44,091 bases of DNA from the NCBI GenBank assembly GCA_910584205.1, contig CAJUAA010000035.1:1-44091 (forward strand). The letters are read 5' to 3'. This document shows positions 24,226 through 32,099 of this stretch, one piece after another. Below the pieces are notes generated by a model. The model saw only the letters and a list, made by a program, of their open reading frames with translations, had not been told where the DNA came from and ran no database searches. Numbering within the stretch: the stretch's first letter is position 1; the number at the start of each line of letters is the position of its first letter. The stretch comes from an uncultured Lachnospiraceae bacterium (GTDB taxonomy: Bacteria; Bacillota; Clostridia; Lachnospirales; Lachnospiraceae). Made by a program: the position numbers and the translations under genes.

Positions 24226-25974
24226 TCAATATTCCAGATAAGCGCCCTTCATGGGGCTTGCCGCGTGCTCGCTGAACAGCCGAAGCACGCCTCTTTCATA
24301 ACGAAGCTTCCGCGGCTTCCAGTTCTTCTTCCGCTGCGCAAGAACCGCATCGATCTCCTCCGGTGTCTTTTTCTCTCCATGGATTCCGATGATATTCAGC
24401 TTCCGTTCCATCACGTCGATCTCGATCAGGTCCCCTTCCTCCACCAGGGCTATGGGCCCGCCGTCCGCCGCCTCCGGACTGCAGTGTCCGATGACCGGGC
24501 CGGTGGATGCGCCGGAAAAACGTCCGTCTGTAATCAGGGCGATGCTGCGTCCCAGCTCCTGATCGCTGCTGATCGCTTCGGAAGTATAGAACATCTCCGG
24601 CATGCCGCTGCCCTTTGGGCCTTCATAGCGGATGAACACCGCGTCTCCTTTCTGAACCTTATGATTCAGAACCGCGTCCAGACACTCCTCCTCGCTGTCA
24701 AAGGGACGGGCCTTCAGCACGGCGCGGAACATCTCCTTTGGGCACGCCGTATGCTTGATGACCGCGCCCTCCGGCGCCAGATTGCCCCGCAGGACGGCGA
24801 TGCTTCCGTCCGTTCCCAGCGCTTTGTCATAAGGACGGATAATGTCCTCCTTCGTAAGGCTTACGCCGTAACGCTCATTGAATTCCTGAAGCCATTTGCC
24901 GCAGCGCTCATAGAATCCGTTCTCCCTTAATTCCTGTAAGTTTTCTCCCAGCGTCTTCCCGGTCACGGTCATCGCATCCAGATGCAGATGCTCTTTGATC
25001 TCCTCCATGATCGCGGGAACTCCGCCGGCGTAATAGAAGCACTCCGCCGGCCAGCGGCCTGCCGGACGTACATCCAGAAGATATCTGGCGTTTCTGTGAA
25101 GCCGGTCGAAGGTATCTCCGGTAATCTCAAGGCCCAGTTCATGGGCAACCGCCGGAATATGGAGCAGGCAGTTGGTACTTCCGGATATGGCCGCATGAAC
25201 CAGAATCGCATTTTCAAAGCTGTCCATGGTCACCATCTCGCCGGGTCTCATATGTTCCATGGATGCCAGCTTCACCGCCTGGCGTCCCGCCTCTCTGGCG
25301 TACGCCAGCAGATCCGGGCTGGCGGCGGGCATGAGGGCGCTGCCCGGCAGAGTCAGGCCAAGAGCCTCGGCCATGATCTGCATGGTGGACGCCGTCCCGA
25401 TGAAGGAGCAGGCGCCGCAGCCGGGGCAGGCGTTGCATTTTGCCCAGTTCAGTTTTTCCTCGTCGATCTCGCCTCTCTGAAACTTTGCGCTGTACATGCC
25501 CAGCTGCTCCAGCGTCAGCATTTCCGGCCCTGCGTTCATGGTGCCGCCGGGCACGACCACCGACGGGATATCCACCCGGAACAGTCCCATCAGGTTCGCC
25601 GGCATGCCCTTGTCGCAGCTTGCCAGATAGACGCCTGCGTCAAACGGGGTCGCATTGGCATGGATCTCGATCATATTGGCGATCATCTCCCGGCTCGCCA
25701 GGCTGTAATTGATTCCGTCCGTTCCCTGGCTTTCTCCGTCGCAGATATCCGTACAGTAATATCTGGCGCCGAAACCGCCCGCTTCCTCGATGCCTTTCCG
25801 AACCTCTTCCACCAGCGTATTCAAGTGTCCGCTGCCCGGATGGCTGTCTCCGTAGGTACTTTCTATGATAACCTGCGGTTTGGAGAGATCCTCCGGTTTC
25901 CAGCCGGTGCCGATCCGCAGGGGATCCAGTTCCGGAGCAAGCCTGCGCATTTCCTGACTTCTTAATTCACTCAT
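24226..25974 (-). CDS. IlvD/Edd-family dehydratase, probably acting on a sugar acid
   Basis: The protein (582 aa) is an Fe-S dehydratase of the IlvD/Edd family. Cluster cysteines are in YYCTDICDG, YLASCDKGMP and NACPGCGACSF, with the conserved STYGDSHPGS at the N-terminus and ITDGRFSGASTGP near the C-terminus. IlvD makes 2-oxo acids in valine/isoleucine synthesis, and relatives dehydrate gluconate, xylonate, arabinonate and similar acids. No ilv genes are near; directly upstream are a gluconate-type permease remnant and a GntR regulator, so a sugar-acid substrate is more likely than dihydroxyisovalerate. Because the permease is broken, the operon may now be idle. The ATG at 25974 is preceded by AAGAAAGGAATCAAAAT. 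Confidence 0.82.
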   Translation of the reverse strand: MSELRSQEMRRLAPELDPLRIGTGWKPEDLSKPQVIIESTYGDSHPGSGHLNTLVEEVRKGIEEAGGFGARYYCTDICDGESQGTDGINYSLASREMIANMIEIHANATPFDAGVYLASCDKGMPANLMGLFRVDIPSVVVPGGTMNAGPEMLTLEQLGMYSAKFQRGEIDEEKLNWAKCNACPGCGACSFIGTASTMQIMAEALGLTLPGSALMPAASPDLLAYAREAGRQAVKLASMEHMRPGEMVTMDSFENAILVHAAISGSTNCLLHIPAVAHELGLEITGDTFDRLHRNARYLLDVRPAGRWPAECFYYAGGVPAIMEEIKEHLHLDAMTVTGKTLGENLQELRENGFYERCGKWLQEFNERYGVSLTKEDIIRPYDKALGTDGSIAVLRGNLAPEGAVIKHTACPKEMFRAVLKARPFDSEEECLDAVLNHKVQKGDAVFIRYEGPKGSGMPEMFYTSEAISSDQELGRSIALITDGRFSGASTGPVIGHCSPEAADGGPIALVEEGDLIEIDVMERKLNIIGIHGEKKTPEEIDAVLAQRKKNWKPRKLRYERGVLRLFSEHAASPMKGAYLEY

Positions 25975-26033
25975 ATTTTGATTCCTTTCTTATTTTCAGT
26001 ACTGCTTCCTTTTCCTTCATCCTGCTGTTTCTG

Positions 26034-26584
26034 TTATGCGAAGAAGGACAGTATCAATGCTACCACAAATCCGGTCGCCCCCACAAGCGTCTCCATGATG
26101 GTCCATGTTTTCAGTGTGGTTTTTTCGTCCATGCCGACCAAGGATTTTACCAGCCAGAAGCCGGAATCATTGAAGTGGGAACATACTGTGGCGCCTCCCG
26201 CCACCGCCGCGGTCGTGCAGGCCAGATACAGAGGGGACAGATCCCCGATTCCCGGAATCGCCGCCACGATACCTGCAGCCATGGTCATTACTACTGTCGC
26301 GGAACCAACGCAGATACGCACCAACGCCGCCACGATAAACGCCAGAACTACCAGGGGCAGAGACATGGAGGCAACCGCGTTTCCGATCACATCGCCCAGA
26401 CCGGAATACTGAAGCACATAACGGAGCACGCCGCCGCATGCGGTTACCAGAAGGATCAGCCTGTGGGCTCCAGCGATTTGGTCATGATCTTCTCCAGCTC
26501 TTCCGTATTGTATCCGTGGCCGATGCCAAGGATCAGCATGGCGGCCACCGTCGCGATCAGAAGCGCCACAAACGGCTCGCCCAG
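26034..26584 (-). pseudogene. gntP-type gluconate:H+ symporter, 5'-deleted and frameshifted
   Basis: Only the C-terminal 180 or so residues of a GntP-family permease (normally about 440) remain. The section GEPFVALLIATVAAMLILG through EELEKIMTKSLEPTG is read in the frame of the upstream GntR gene. One base is missing near 26459 (GGCTGATC where GGCCTGATC would continue L-I-L-L-V-T-A), and the rest (RYVLQYSGLGDVIG ... SHFNDSGFWLVKSL ... LKTWTIMETLVGATG) is in another frame to its stop at 26034. Family landmarks confirm the identity. Loss of over half the transmembrane segments makes it non-functional. Confidence 0.88.
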
Positions 26585-27160
26585 GATGGTCTCATTCATC
26601 AGCATCCGGTGGGTCAGATTGGCGAAGGTCATGACCGCCGTATTGATGATGGGTACCAGCATCTCCACCACCCGGTTCCTGCTGCATCTGGCAATGCAGG
26701 TATGAAATTCAATGTCTTTCGGAATATGGTCCTCCCCGCTGCGGTACAGACGTTCCACTTCGTCCCGAAGCTGCTGCAGCTGCCGCAGGTCTTCTTCCGT
26801 GGCATATTCCGCCGCCTGCGCCGCAATCTCCGGCTCCAGCATCAGACGCACGTCAAACAGCTCCAGTGCCAGCTTGTACTTGTCCTGAAGCTTTGACAGC
26901 CCCAGAGGATCGTTGTCCGGCAGGCAGGTGCTGACCACGTAAGTGCCGGAACCGCGCCTTACCTCCAGGATTCCTTTAGACACCAGGCCTTTCACCGCCT
27001 CCCGAATGGTACTGCGCCCCACGCCAAACCGCCTGGCGAGATCAAATTCATTGGGGATCTTCTGTCCCACCTCCACCGGTTCCTCCAGAATATACCGCAT
27101 GAGCCCGTCCTCGATGCGGTCACCCAGAAGCTTTTTGTCCATCTTTTCAAACTGATACAT
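26456..27160 (-). CDS. GntR (FadR/FCD) regulator with its end replaced by permease sequence
   Basis: From the ATG at 27160 (MYQFEKMDKK, GGGAG ten bases before) the protein has a winged helix (KIPNEFDLARRFGVGRSTIR, then GILEVRRGSGTYVV) and most of an FCD effector domain (DVRLMLEPEIAAQAA, FHTCIARCSRNR). From about 26584 it runs into GntP-type transmembrane sequence (LGEPFVALLIATVAAMLIL) and stops at 26456. The final 25-30 residues of the FCD domain, which usually complete the effector-binding helix bundle, are missing. It was probably the repressor of a gntR-gntP-dehydratase operon. DNA binding may survive; effector control and solubility are doubtful. Confidence 0.82.
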   Translation of the reverse strand: MYQFEKMDKKLLGDRIEDGLMRYILEEPVEVGQKIPNEFDLARRFGVGRSTIREAVKGLVSKGILEVRRGSGTYVVSTCLPDNDPLGLSKLQDKYKLALELFDVRLMLEPEIAAQAAEYATEEDLRQLQQLRDEVERLYRSGEDHIPKDIEFHTCIARCSRNRVVEMLVPIINTAVMTFANLTHRMLMNETILGEPFVALLIATVAAMLILGIGHGYNTEELEKIMTKSLEPTG

Positions 27161-27192
27161 AACTGCCGGTCTCCCTTTTTTGTTCTGGTCAT

Positions 27193-27221
27193 AGTGTAAC
27201 ATACGCCGTTCTTTTATTCAA
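27193..27221 (-). promoter_or_regulatory. Sigma-A promoter of the gntR-gntP-dehydratase operon
   Basis: Minus-strand TTGAAT, 17 bases, TACACT, about 30 bases before the GntR start codon. It lies back to back with the plus-strand promoter at 27246. Confidence 0.7.
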
Positions 27222-27245
27222 CATTAGACAAAAAACCAGGATTCC

Positions 27246-27274
27246 TTGACAAATGCATTTTTCAAGCCTATAAT
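27246..27274 (+). promoter_or_regulatory. Fully consensus sigma-A promoter of the Lys/Ala-rich protein gene
   Basis: TTGACA (27246-27251), 17 bases, TATAAT (27269-27274): a perfect match, so strong constitutive expression is expected. The leader to the ATG is about 70 bases. Confidence 0.93.
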
Positions 27275-27350
27275 AAACAGGACTCGAATGATTGTGACTT
27301 GATGAAAGCAGCACATATTGATGTGTTTTATATTGAGGAGGATTGAAAAA

Positions 27351-27692
27351 ATGCCAAGAAAAAAGAAAACAGAAGATGCGGCTGCTGTAACGACTGCTGC
27401 ACCTGCAAAAGAGAAAGCAACCAAGGCAAAGGCAACCGCTGCAGAGGCAAAGCCGGCTGAGAAAAAAGCACCCGCGAAAAAAACCGCATGCAAAACGTCC
27501 GTCTGCGTAGAGATGAGCGGACTGAGCGTCTCCATCGCTGATATCCAGACTGCAGTCAAGAAGGCGGTCAAGGAGAAAGGCCTGGAGGCTTCCGAACTGA
27601 ACATCTACATCAATGCCGCGGAGCAGGCTGCCTACTACACCATCAACGGCGAAGGCGGCGAAGACTTCAAAGTGGAATTGAACAATCTGTAG
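27351..27692 (+). CDS. Lys/Ala-rich small protein (DUF6465-like)
   Basis: This 113-residue protein has two parts. Residues 1-50 are a histone-H1-like Lys/Ala/Pro/Glu tail (PRKKKTEDAAAV ... EKKAPAKKTACK). Residues 52-113 form a small domain (SVCVEMSGLSVSIADIQTA, ELNIYINAAEQAAYYTINGE) that looks like the DUF6465 family found in Lachnospiraceae; this is from memory. Function is unknown; the tail suggests nucleic-acid or acidic-polymer binding. The start at 27351 has GAGGAGG ten bases before it; an upstream ATG at 27318 has none. Its perfect promoter and own terminator indicate an abundant, monocistronic product. Confidence 0.78.
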   Translation: MPRKKKTEDAAAVTTAAPAKEKATKAKATAAEAKPAEKKAPAKKTACKTSVCVEMSGLSVSIADIQTAVKKAVKEKGLEASELNIYINAAEQAAYYTINGEGGEDFKVELNNL

Positions 27693-27712
27693 ACCACCGA
27701 ATGCACGAACGG

Positions 27713-27738
27713 GCTGCCGCAGCGATACGGCAGCTTTT
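27713..27738 (+). terminator. Rho-independent terminator of the Lys/Ala-rich protein gene
   Basis: GCTGCCG (27713-27719) pairs with CGGCAGC (27728-27734) around an 8-base loop, followed by TTTT. It stands between the convergent gene and the AraC-type regulator. Confidence 0.88.
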
Positions 27739-27748
27739 CTGCGTTGTT

Positions 27749-28633
27749 TTATCTGCGGCTCTTCCGGTATTCCAGCGGCGTACAGCCCATCTTTCTCCTG
27801 AAAATCTTTGAGTAATAACCCGGATTCGCAAAGCCTGACTGTCCCGCGATCTGCGTCACGTCAAGTTCGGACTGCCGCAGAAGTTCCAGGCTCCGTTCTA
27901 CCCGGTAATCCAGAAGATAGTCGAACATGGACTCATTCATGTACCGCTTAAACAGACGGCAGCTCTCGCTTCTGCACAGATGAATCTGCCCCGCCAGATC
28001 CTCCAGAGTAATTTTCTCCGCATAGTGTTTCTGTATATATTCCATGATTCTGCGGATGCGTTCCGTGTCCCGCCCGTTCTCCGAATAGCCCGTTCCGCCG
28101 GTCTCCACATGCTCAAAAATTTCCTTCCAGATCTGAAGCAGCACAATCTGGATCTGAAGTTCCTCAGACGCCGGATGCTCCCGGTCCAGAAACCGAATCT
28201 GCTCCACCAGCTCCAGCACCCGTTTCTGCCACGTTTCCTCCGGGACAAAATGAATGGACGCCAGAGCCGGGCTCTTCAAAATATGATTCATATACTTCTC
28301 CTGCATGACGCTGGAACTGTAGCCGTACAGAAGCCTTGGATGAAACGTCACGGACAGGTAGCTGCAGTCCGGCGTCCGGTCTCTGCGCCCGGAATGCAGG
28401 ACATTGGTATTACAGAACAGTCCTTCTCCGGCTTTCAGATGATACAGGCTGTCATTGACCTGATAGGCAATCTCCCCCTCCATCACAAGGGTCAGCTCGA
28501 TCTCCGGATGCCAGTGCCAGGGGAATTCCCCCGTATCAAAATAAGACAGTCTTTCATAGCTGACCAGCACCGGAAACCCATAGCTTCCGTGACTTTTGAT
28601 CTCTTTTTGTTCTCCGTCAATCTGCAAACGCAT
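27749..28633 (-). CDS. AraC-family transcriptional regulator
   Basis: This 294-residue regulator has an N-terminal cupin-type sensor (FPWHWHPEIELTLVMEGEI with metal- or sugar-binding-type histidines, residues 38-56, and HLKAGEGLFCNTNVLH). Its C-terminal AraC DNA-binding domain has two helix-turn-helix motifs (TLEDLAGQIHLCRSESCRLF and VTQIAGQSGFANPGYYSKIF, ending MGCTPLEYRK). It is divergent from galK, and the two promoters overlap, so it may control galKT. That is inference; the sensor could bind another sugar. Confidence 0.88.
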   Translation of the reverse strand: MRLQIDGEQKEIKSHGSYGFPVLVSYERLSYFDTGEFPWHWHPEIELTLVMEGEIAYQVNDSLYHLKAGEGLFCNTNVLHSGRRDRTPDCSYLSVTFHPRLLYGYSSSVMQEKYMNHILKSPALASIHFVPEETWQKRVLELVEQIRFLDREHPASEELQIQIVLLQIWKEIFEHVETGGTGYSENGRDTERIRRIMEYIQKHYAEKITLEDLAGQIHLCRSESCRLFKRYMNESMFDYLLDYRVERSLELLRQSELDVTQIAGQSGFANPGYYSKIFRRKMGCTPLEYRKSRR

Positions 28634-28672
28634 AAAATCTCAATATCCTTTCATTTTATAAGAACATATTTA

Positions 28673-28701
28673 TTGATTTTCCTTCTGTATCTCATTATAT
28701 T
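28673..28701 (+). promoter_or_regulatory. Promoter of galKT
   Basis: TTGATT (28673-28678), 17 bases, TATATT (28696-28701). Its -10 occupies the same bases as the -10 of the opposing regulator promoter. Confidence 0.6.
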
Positions 28702-28721
28702 GTAATTATAGGAAATGTCAA
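28694..28721 (-). promoter_or_regulatory. Promoter of the AraC-type regulator, facing the galK promoter
   Basis: Minus-strand TTGACA (28721-28716), 16 bases, TATAAT (28699-28694). Both boxes are consensus; the leader to the regulator start is about 55 bases. Confidence 0.7.
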
Positions 28722-28745
28722 CAAAACTCAGAAGGAGGAAACATT

Positions 28746-29921
28746 ATGGCAGTAAATGTATCGGAACTGAAAAAAGAATTTGCCGGACTGTTCGGCGGCG
28801 AAGGCAGCATAAAGGCTTATTTCGCACCGGGACGCGTCAATCTCATCGGAGAGCATACGGACTATAACGGCGGCCACGTATTTCCCTGCGCCCTGACCAT
28901 CGGCACCTATGGGATCATCCGTCCCCGGGAAGACCGGAAACTCCGACTCTATTCCATGAACTTCGACGGAATGGGCATTGTGGAGACGTCCCTTGACGAC
29001 CTGACCCCGTCGGAAAAGGCCGGTTGGACCAATTATCCCAAGGGAATCATGTGGACCTTCGAAAAAAGAGGGTATCATCTGGAAAAAGGCGCCGACATCC
29101 TGTTCTACGGCGATATTCCCGCGGGCAGCGGCCTTTCTTCCTCCGCCTCTCTGGAAGTGCTGACCGGGCTGATGCTCCGCGACACGTTTGGATTTGACAT
29201 CTCCATGGTGGACCTGGCGCTGATCGGGCAGTATTCCGAGAACAATTTCAACGGCATGAACTGCGGAATCATGGACCAGTTCGCCTCCGCCATGGGAAAA
29301 AAAGACTGCGCCATCTTCCTGGATACCAATACGCTGAACTATGAGTACGCGCCGGTGAAGCTTCCGGACGCCAAGATCGTCATCACCAACAGCAATGTGA
29401 AGCACAGCCTGGTTTCCTCCGCCTACAACGACAGGCGCAATGAGAGCGAAGCCGCATTGAAGGCGCTGCAGGCCGTTGTGGATATCCAGACGCTGGGCAA
29501 CCTGACCGAAGAGCAGTTCGAGCAGCATAAAGACGCCATCAAAGACCCGGTATGCCAGAAGCGCGCAAAACATGCGGTCTATGAAAACCAGCGTACGATC
29601 CACGCGGTGGAGGCACTGAAGGCAAATGACGTCGAGACCTTCGGAAAGCTGATCAACGCTTCCCACGTATCGCTCAGGGACGACTACGAGACCTCCTGCG
29701 AGGAGACCGACATTCTGGCGGCGCTTGCCTGGGACGTTCCCGGCGTCCTTGGTTCCCGGATCACCGGCGGCGGCTTCGGCGGATGTACAGTGAGCATTGT
29801 AAAAAATGACTCCGTGGACCTGTTTATCCGGACACTGGACGAAGCCTACACGAAAAAGACCGGCATCAAGGCGGAATTTTACGTGGTGGACATCGGCGAC
29901 GGCGCCCATGCGCTGGGCTGA
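28746..29921 (+). CDS. galK: Galactokinase
   Basis: Galactokinase (391 aa, GHMP family) phosphorylates galactose at C1, first step of the Leloir pathway. The signature GRVNLIGEHTDYNGG is at residues 29-43, the ATP-binding GDIPAGSGLSSSASLEV near 122-138, and the C-terminal GGGFGGCTVS near 340. The catalytic Asp lies in NCGIMDQFASAMG. The start has AGAAGGAGGAAACATT before it. It is followed 14 bases on by galT. No galE is seen in the window. Confidence 0.96.
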   Translation: MAVNVSELKKEFAGLFGGEGSIKAYFAPGRVNLIGEHTDYNGGHVFPCALTIGTYGIIRPREDRKLRLYSMNFDGMGIVETSLDDLTPSEKAGWTNYPKGIMWTFEKRGYHLEKGADILFYGDIPAGSGLSSSASLEVLTGLMLRDTFGFDISMVDLALIGQYSENNFNGMNCGIMDQFASAMGKKDCAIFLDTNTLNYEYAPVKLPDAKIVITNSNVKHSLVSSAYNDRRNESEAALKALQAVVDIQTLGNLTEEQFEQHKDAIKDPVCQKRAKHAVYENQRTIHAVEALKANDVETFGKLINASHVSLRDDYETSCEETDILAALAWDVPGVLGSRITGGGFGGCTVSIVKNDSVDLFIRTLDEAYTKKTGIKAEFYVVDIGDGAHALG

Positions 29922-29935
29922 AAGGAGGACATGAT

Positions 29936-31423
29936 ATGTTATCAGAACAGATCGCCGCACTGGTCCGGTATGGAATCGACACCGGACTGACGCCTGCATG
30001 TGAAAAAATCTATACCACAAATCTGCTTCTTGATCTCTTTCAGGAAGACGACTACGAAGAGCCCGGCCGGATTCCGGAGGAATCTCTGGAGCAGATTTTA
30101 AAAGAGCTTCTGGACGAGGCCTGCAGGCGGGAGCTGATCCCGGACAGCATTGCCTATCGGGACCTTTTCGACACCCGGATCATGAACTGCCTGGTCCCCA
30201 GGCCGGATCAGATCCGCCGGACGTTCTGGGAGAAATACCGGACGTCTCCGGTGGAGGCAACGGATTATTTCTACAAACTGAGCCAGGACAGCGATTACAT
30301 CCGCCGCTACCGGGTATGCAAAGACCAGAAATGGAAGGTCCGCTGTGAATATGGGGACATCGACATCACCATCAACCTGTCCAAGCCGGAGAAGGACCCG
30401 AAGGCCATCGCCGCCGCAAGGAACGCGAAGGCAAGCTCCTATCCCAAATGCCTGCTCTGTATGGAGAACGAAGGCTATGCCGGCAGAGTCAATCATCCGG
30501 CCAGAGAAAACCACCGGATCATCCCGGTGACCATCAACGACAGCCACTGGGGATTTCAGTATTCTCCCTACGTCTACTACAACGAGCACTGTATTGTCTT
30601 CAACGGCGAACACACGCCCATGAAGATCGACCGGGCGGCTTTCATCAAGCTTTTCGACTTTGTAAAGCAGTTCCCCCACTATTTCCTGGGGTCCAACGCC
30701 GACCTGCCCATCGTGGGAGGCTCCATCTTAAGCCACGATCATTTCCAGGGCGGCAACTACACCTTCGCCATGGCAAAGGCTCCCATGGAGCTGCCTGTGA
30801 CGATTCCCGGCTATGAGGACGTGGAATCCGGTATCGTAAAATGGCCTCTGTCCGTCCTGCGTATCCGCCATAAGGACGAGAAGCGGCTTATCGATCTGGC
30901 GGAGCATGTGCTGAAGGCATGGCGGGAATACACGGACGAGGACGCGTTTATCTTCGCGTATACGGACGGCGAACCCCACAATACGATCACGCCCATCGCA
31001 CGGAAGGTCGACGGCACTTACGAGCTGGACCTGACGCTCCGGAATAACATCACCACCGAAGAGCATCCTCTGGGCGTCTACCATCCTCACGCGGAGCTGC
31101 ATCATATCAAAAAGGAAAACATCGGCCTGATCGAGGTCATGGGACTGGCCGTCCTTCCGTCCCGGCTGAAGGACGAGATGGCGCTTCTGAAGGAATACAT
31201 ACTGGCCGGCAAGGATGTTGCTGCCGAGGAGTCTCTGGCAAAGCACGCGGACTGGGTCGCTTCCTTCCTGCCCCGCCACGCTTCCATTACGAAGGACAAC
31301 ATCGACGAAATCCTTCAGCAGGAAATCGGCAACGTCTTTGTGAAGGTGCTGGAAGACGCCGGCGTCTACAAATGCACAAAAGAAGGCCGTGAAGCCTTCC
31401 TCCGTTTCATCAATACTCTGTGA
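29936..31423 (+). CDS. galT: UDP-glucose-hexose-1-phosphate uridylyltransferase (Firmicutes type)
   Basis: GalT (495 aa) transfers UMP between UDP-glucose and galactose 1-phosphate, making UDP-galactose and glucose 1-phosphate. It is the longer Firmicutes-type GalT, unlike the 350-residue E. coli enzyme. The active-site segment is SILSHDHFQGGNYTFAM near residues 262-278, with the histidine pair of the HPHxQ-like motif. Other conserved stretches are MNCLVPRPDQIRRTFW and HYFLGSNADLPIVGGS. AAAGGAGGACATGAT precedes the ATG, and galK lies 14 bases upstream, so the two form one operon ended by the hairpin at 31438-31485. Confidence 0.95.
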   Translation: MLSEQIAALVRYGIDTGLTPACEKIYTTNLLLDLFQEDDYEEPGRIPEESLEQILKELLDEACRRELIPDSIAYRDLFDTRIMNCLVPRPDQIRRTFWEKYRTSPVEATDYFYKLSQDSDYIRRYRVCKDQKWKVRCEYGDIDITINLSKPEKDPKAIAAARNAKASSYPKCLLCMENEGYAGRVNHPARENHRIIPVTINDSHWGFQYSPYVYYNEHCIVFNGEHTPMKIDRAAFIKLFDFVKQFPHYFLGSNADLPIVGGSILSHDHFQGGNYTFAMAKAPMELPVTIPGYEDVESGIVKWPLSVLRIRHKDEKRLIDLAEHVLKAWREYTDEDAFIFAYTDGEPHNTITPIARKVDGTYELDLTLRNNITTEEHPLGVYHPHAELHHIKKENIGLIEVMGLAVLPSRLKDEMALLKEYILAGKDVAAEESLAKHADWVASFLPRHASITKDNIDEILQQEIGNVFVKVLEDAGVYKCTKEGREAFLRFINTL

Positions 31424-31437
31424 TACGCTTTTTACAG

Positions 31438-31495
31438 CATGGCAGACCGTCGTTTCCCGTCTCGGGAAAACGGCCGTCTGCCATGTATGGTTTTG
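31438..31495 (+). terminator. Terminator hairpin of galKT
   Basis: CATGGCAGAC...GTTTCCC (31438-31458) pairs with GGGAAAAC...GTCTGCCATG (31464-31485), a stem of about 20 bp with a central mismatch patch, followed by TATGGTTTT. The T-run is broken, so efficiency is uncertain. Confidence 0.7.
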
Positions 31496-31505
31496 CACTT
31501 TCCTA

Positions 31506-31624
31506 CAGTCCCGTCACAGCCACACTGTCCAAATGTCTCCCTGCAGTCCTGTCGCAGCCGCACCGTCCATATGTCTCCCGGCAGTCCCGTCGCAGCCGCA
31601 CCGTCCATATGTCTCCCGGCAGTC
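31506..31624. repeat. 38-bp tandem repeat, three copies plus a start of a fourth
   Basis: Units at 31506-31543, 31544-31581 and 31582-31619. Units 2 and 3 differ at one position, unit 1 is more diverged, and CAGTC begins a fourth at 31620. Each reads CAGTCCCGTCGCAGCCGCAC then CGTCCATATGTCTCCCGG. The array fills the space between convergent galT and rnhA and touches the rnhA stop codon. It has no spacers and is not a multiple of three, so it is neither CRISPR nor a coding repeat. Confidence 0.9.
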
Positions 31625-32099
31625 ATTCCGCGCCCGTATCGTCCAGCAGGCCGTCTCCGTCCGCAGCCGCCGTGGCCAGCTCGTCGCACCGCTCGTTCTG
31701 CGGATGCCCGTCATGGCCTTTCACCCAGATAAACGTCACCTGATGGGGTTCCTTCGCTTTCAGAAGGCGCTTCCACAGATCCGGATTTTTCACCGGTTTT
31801 TTCTGGCTGTTGATCCAGTTCTTCTTCAGCCAGGAGTCGATCCAGTGCTGGTTGAACGCGTCCACCAGATATTTGGAGTCCGAATACAGCTCCACCTGGC
31901 AGGGACGGTTCAGCGCCTCCAGTCCTGCAATCGCCGCCATCAGCTCCATGCGGTTATTGGTGGTTTTCTTATAACCCTGGGAATATTCCCGGATATGCTC
32001 CGTCCCTTTCGGATCCACATAGGACAGAATCGTACCGTATCCTCCCGGCCCGTCCGGATTTCCCCTGGCCGCTCCGTCCGTATAAATTTTCACTAACAT
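31623..32099 (-). CDS. rnhA: Ribonuclease HI
   Basis: RNase HI (158 aa) cuts the RNA strand of RNA-DNA hybrids (primer and R-loop removal). All four catalytic acids are visible: Asp in YTDGAARGNP (residues 6-15), Glu in NNRMELMAAI, Asp in LYSDSKYLVDA and the C-terminal Asp in NERCDELAT, with the basic handle NSQKKPVKN and VKGHDGH. The ATG at 32099 follows GGGAGTT and overlaps the end of the metallo-hydrolase gene by seven bases, indicating coupling. A longer reading from 32186 would lie inside that upstream gene and is rejected. Confidence 0.94.
   Translation of the reverse strand: MLVKIYTDGAARGNPDGPGGYGTILSYVDPKGTEHIREYSQGYKKTTNNRMELMAAIAGLEALNRPCQVELYSDSKYLVDAFNQHWIDSWLKKNWINSQKKPVKNPDLWKRLLKAKEPHQVTFIWVKGHDGHPQNERCDELATAAADGDGLLDDTGAE

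Noticed and set aside
24226..25974. Calling the IlvD/Edd protein IlvD of valine/isoleucine synthesis
   Set aside because: Possible by family, but the GntP remnant and GntR regulator in the same unit point to a sugar acid, and no ilv gene is near.
28728..30020. Long minus-strand reading frame opposite galK
   Set aside because: galK is fully identified on the plus strand with all motifs; the opposite frame is a codon shadow.
31506..31624. Possible CRISPR array
   Set aside because: The 38-bp units are contiguous with no spacers and no cas genes are near.
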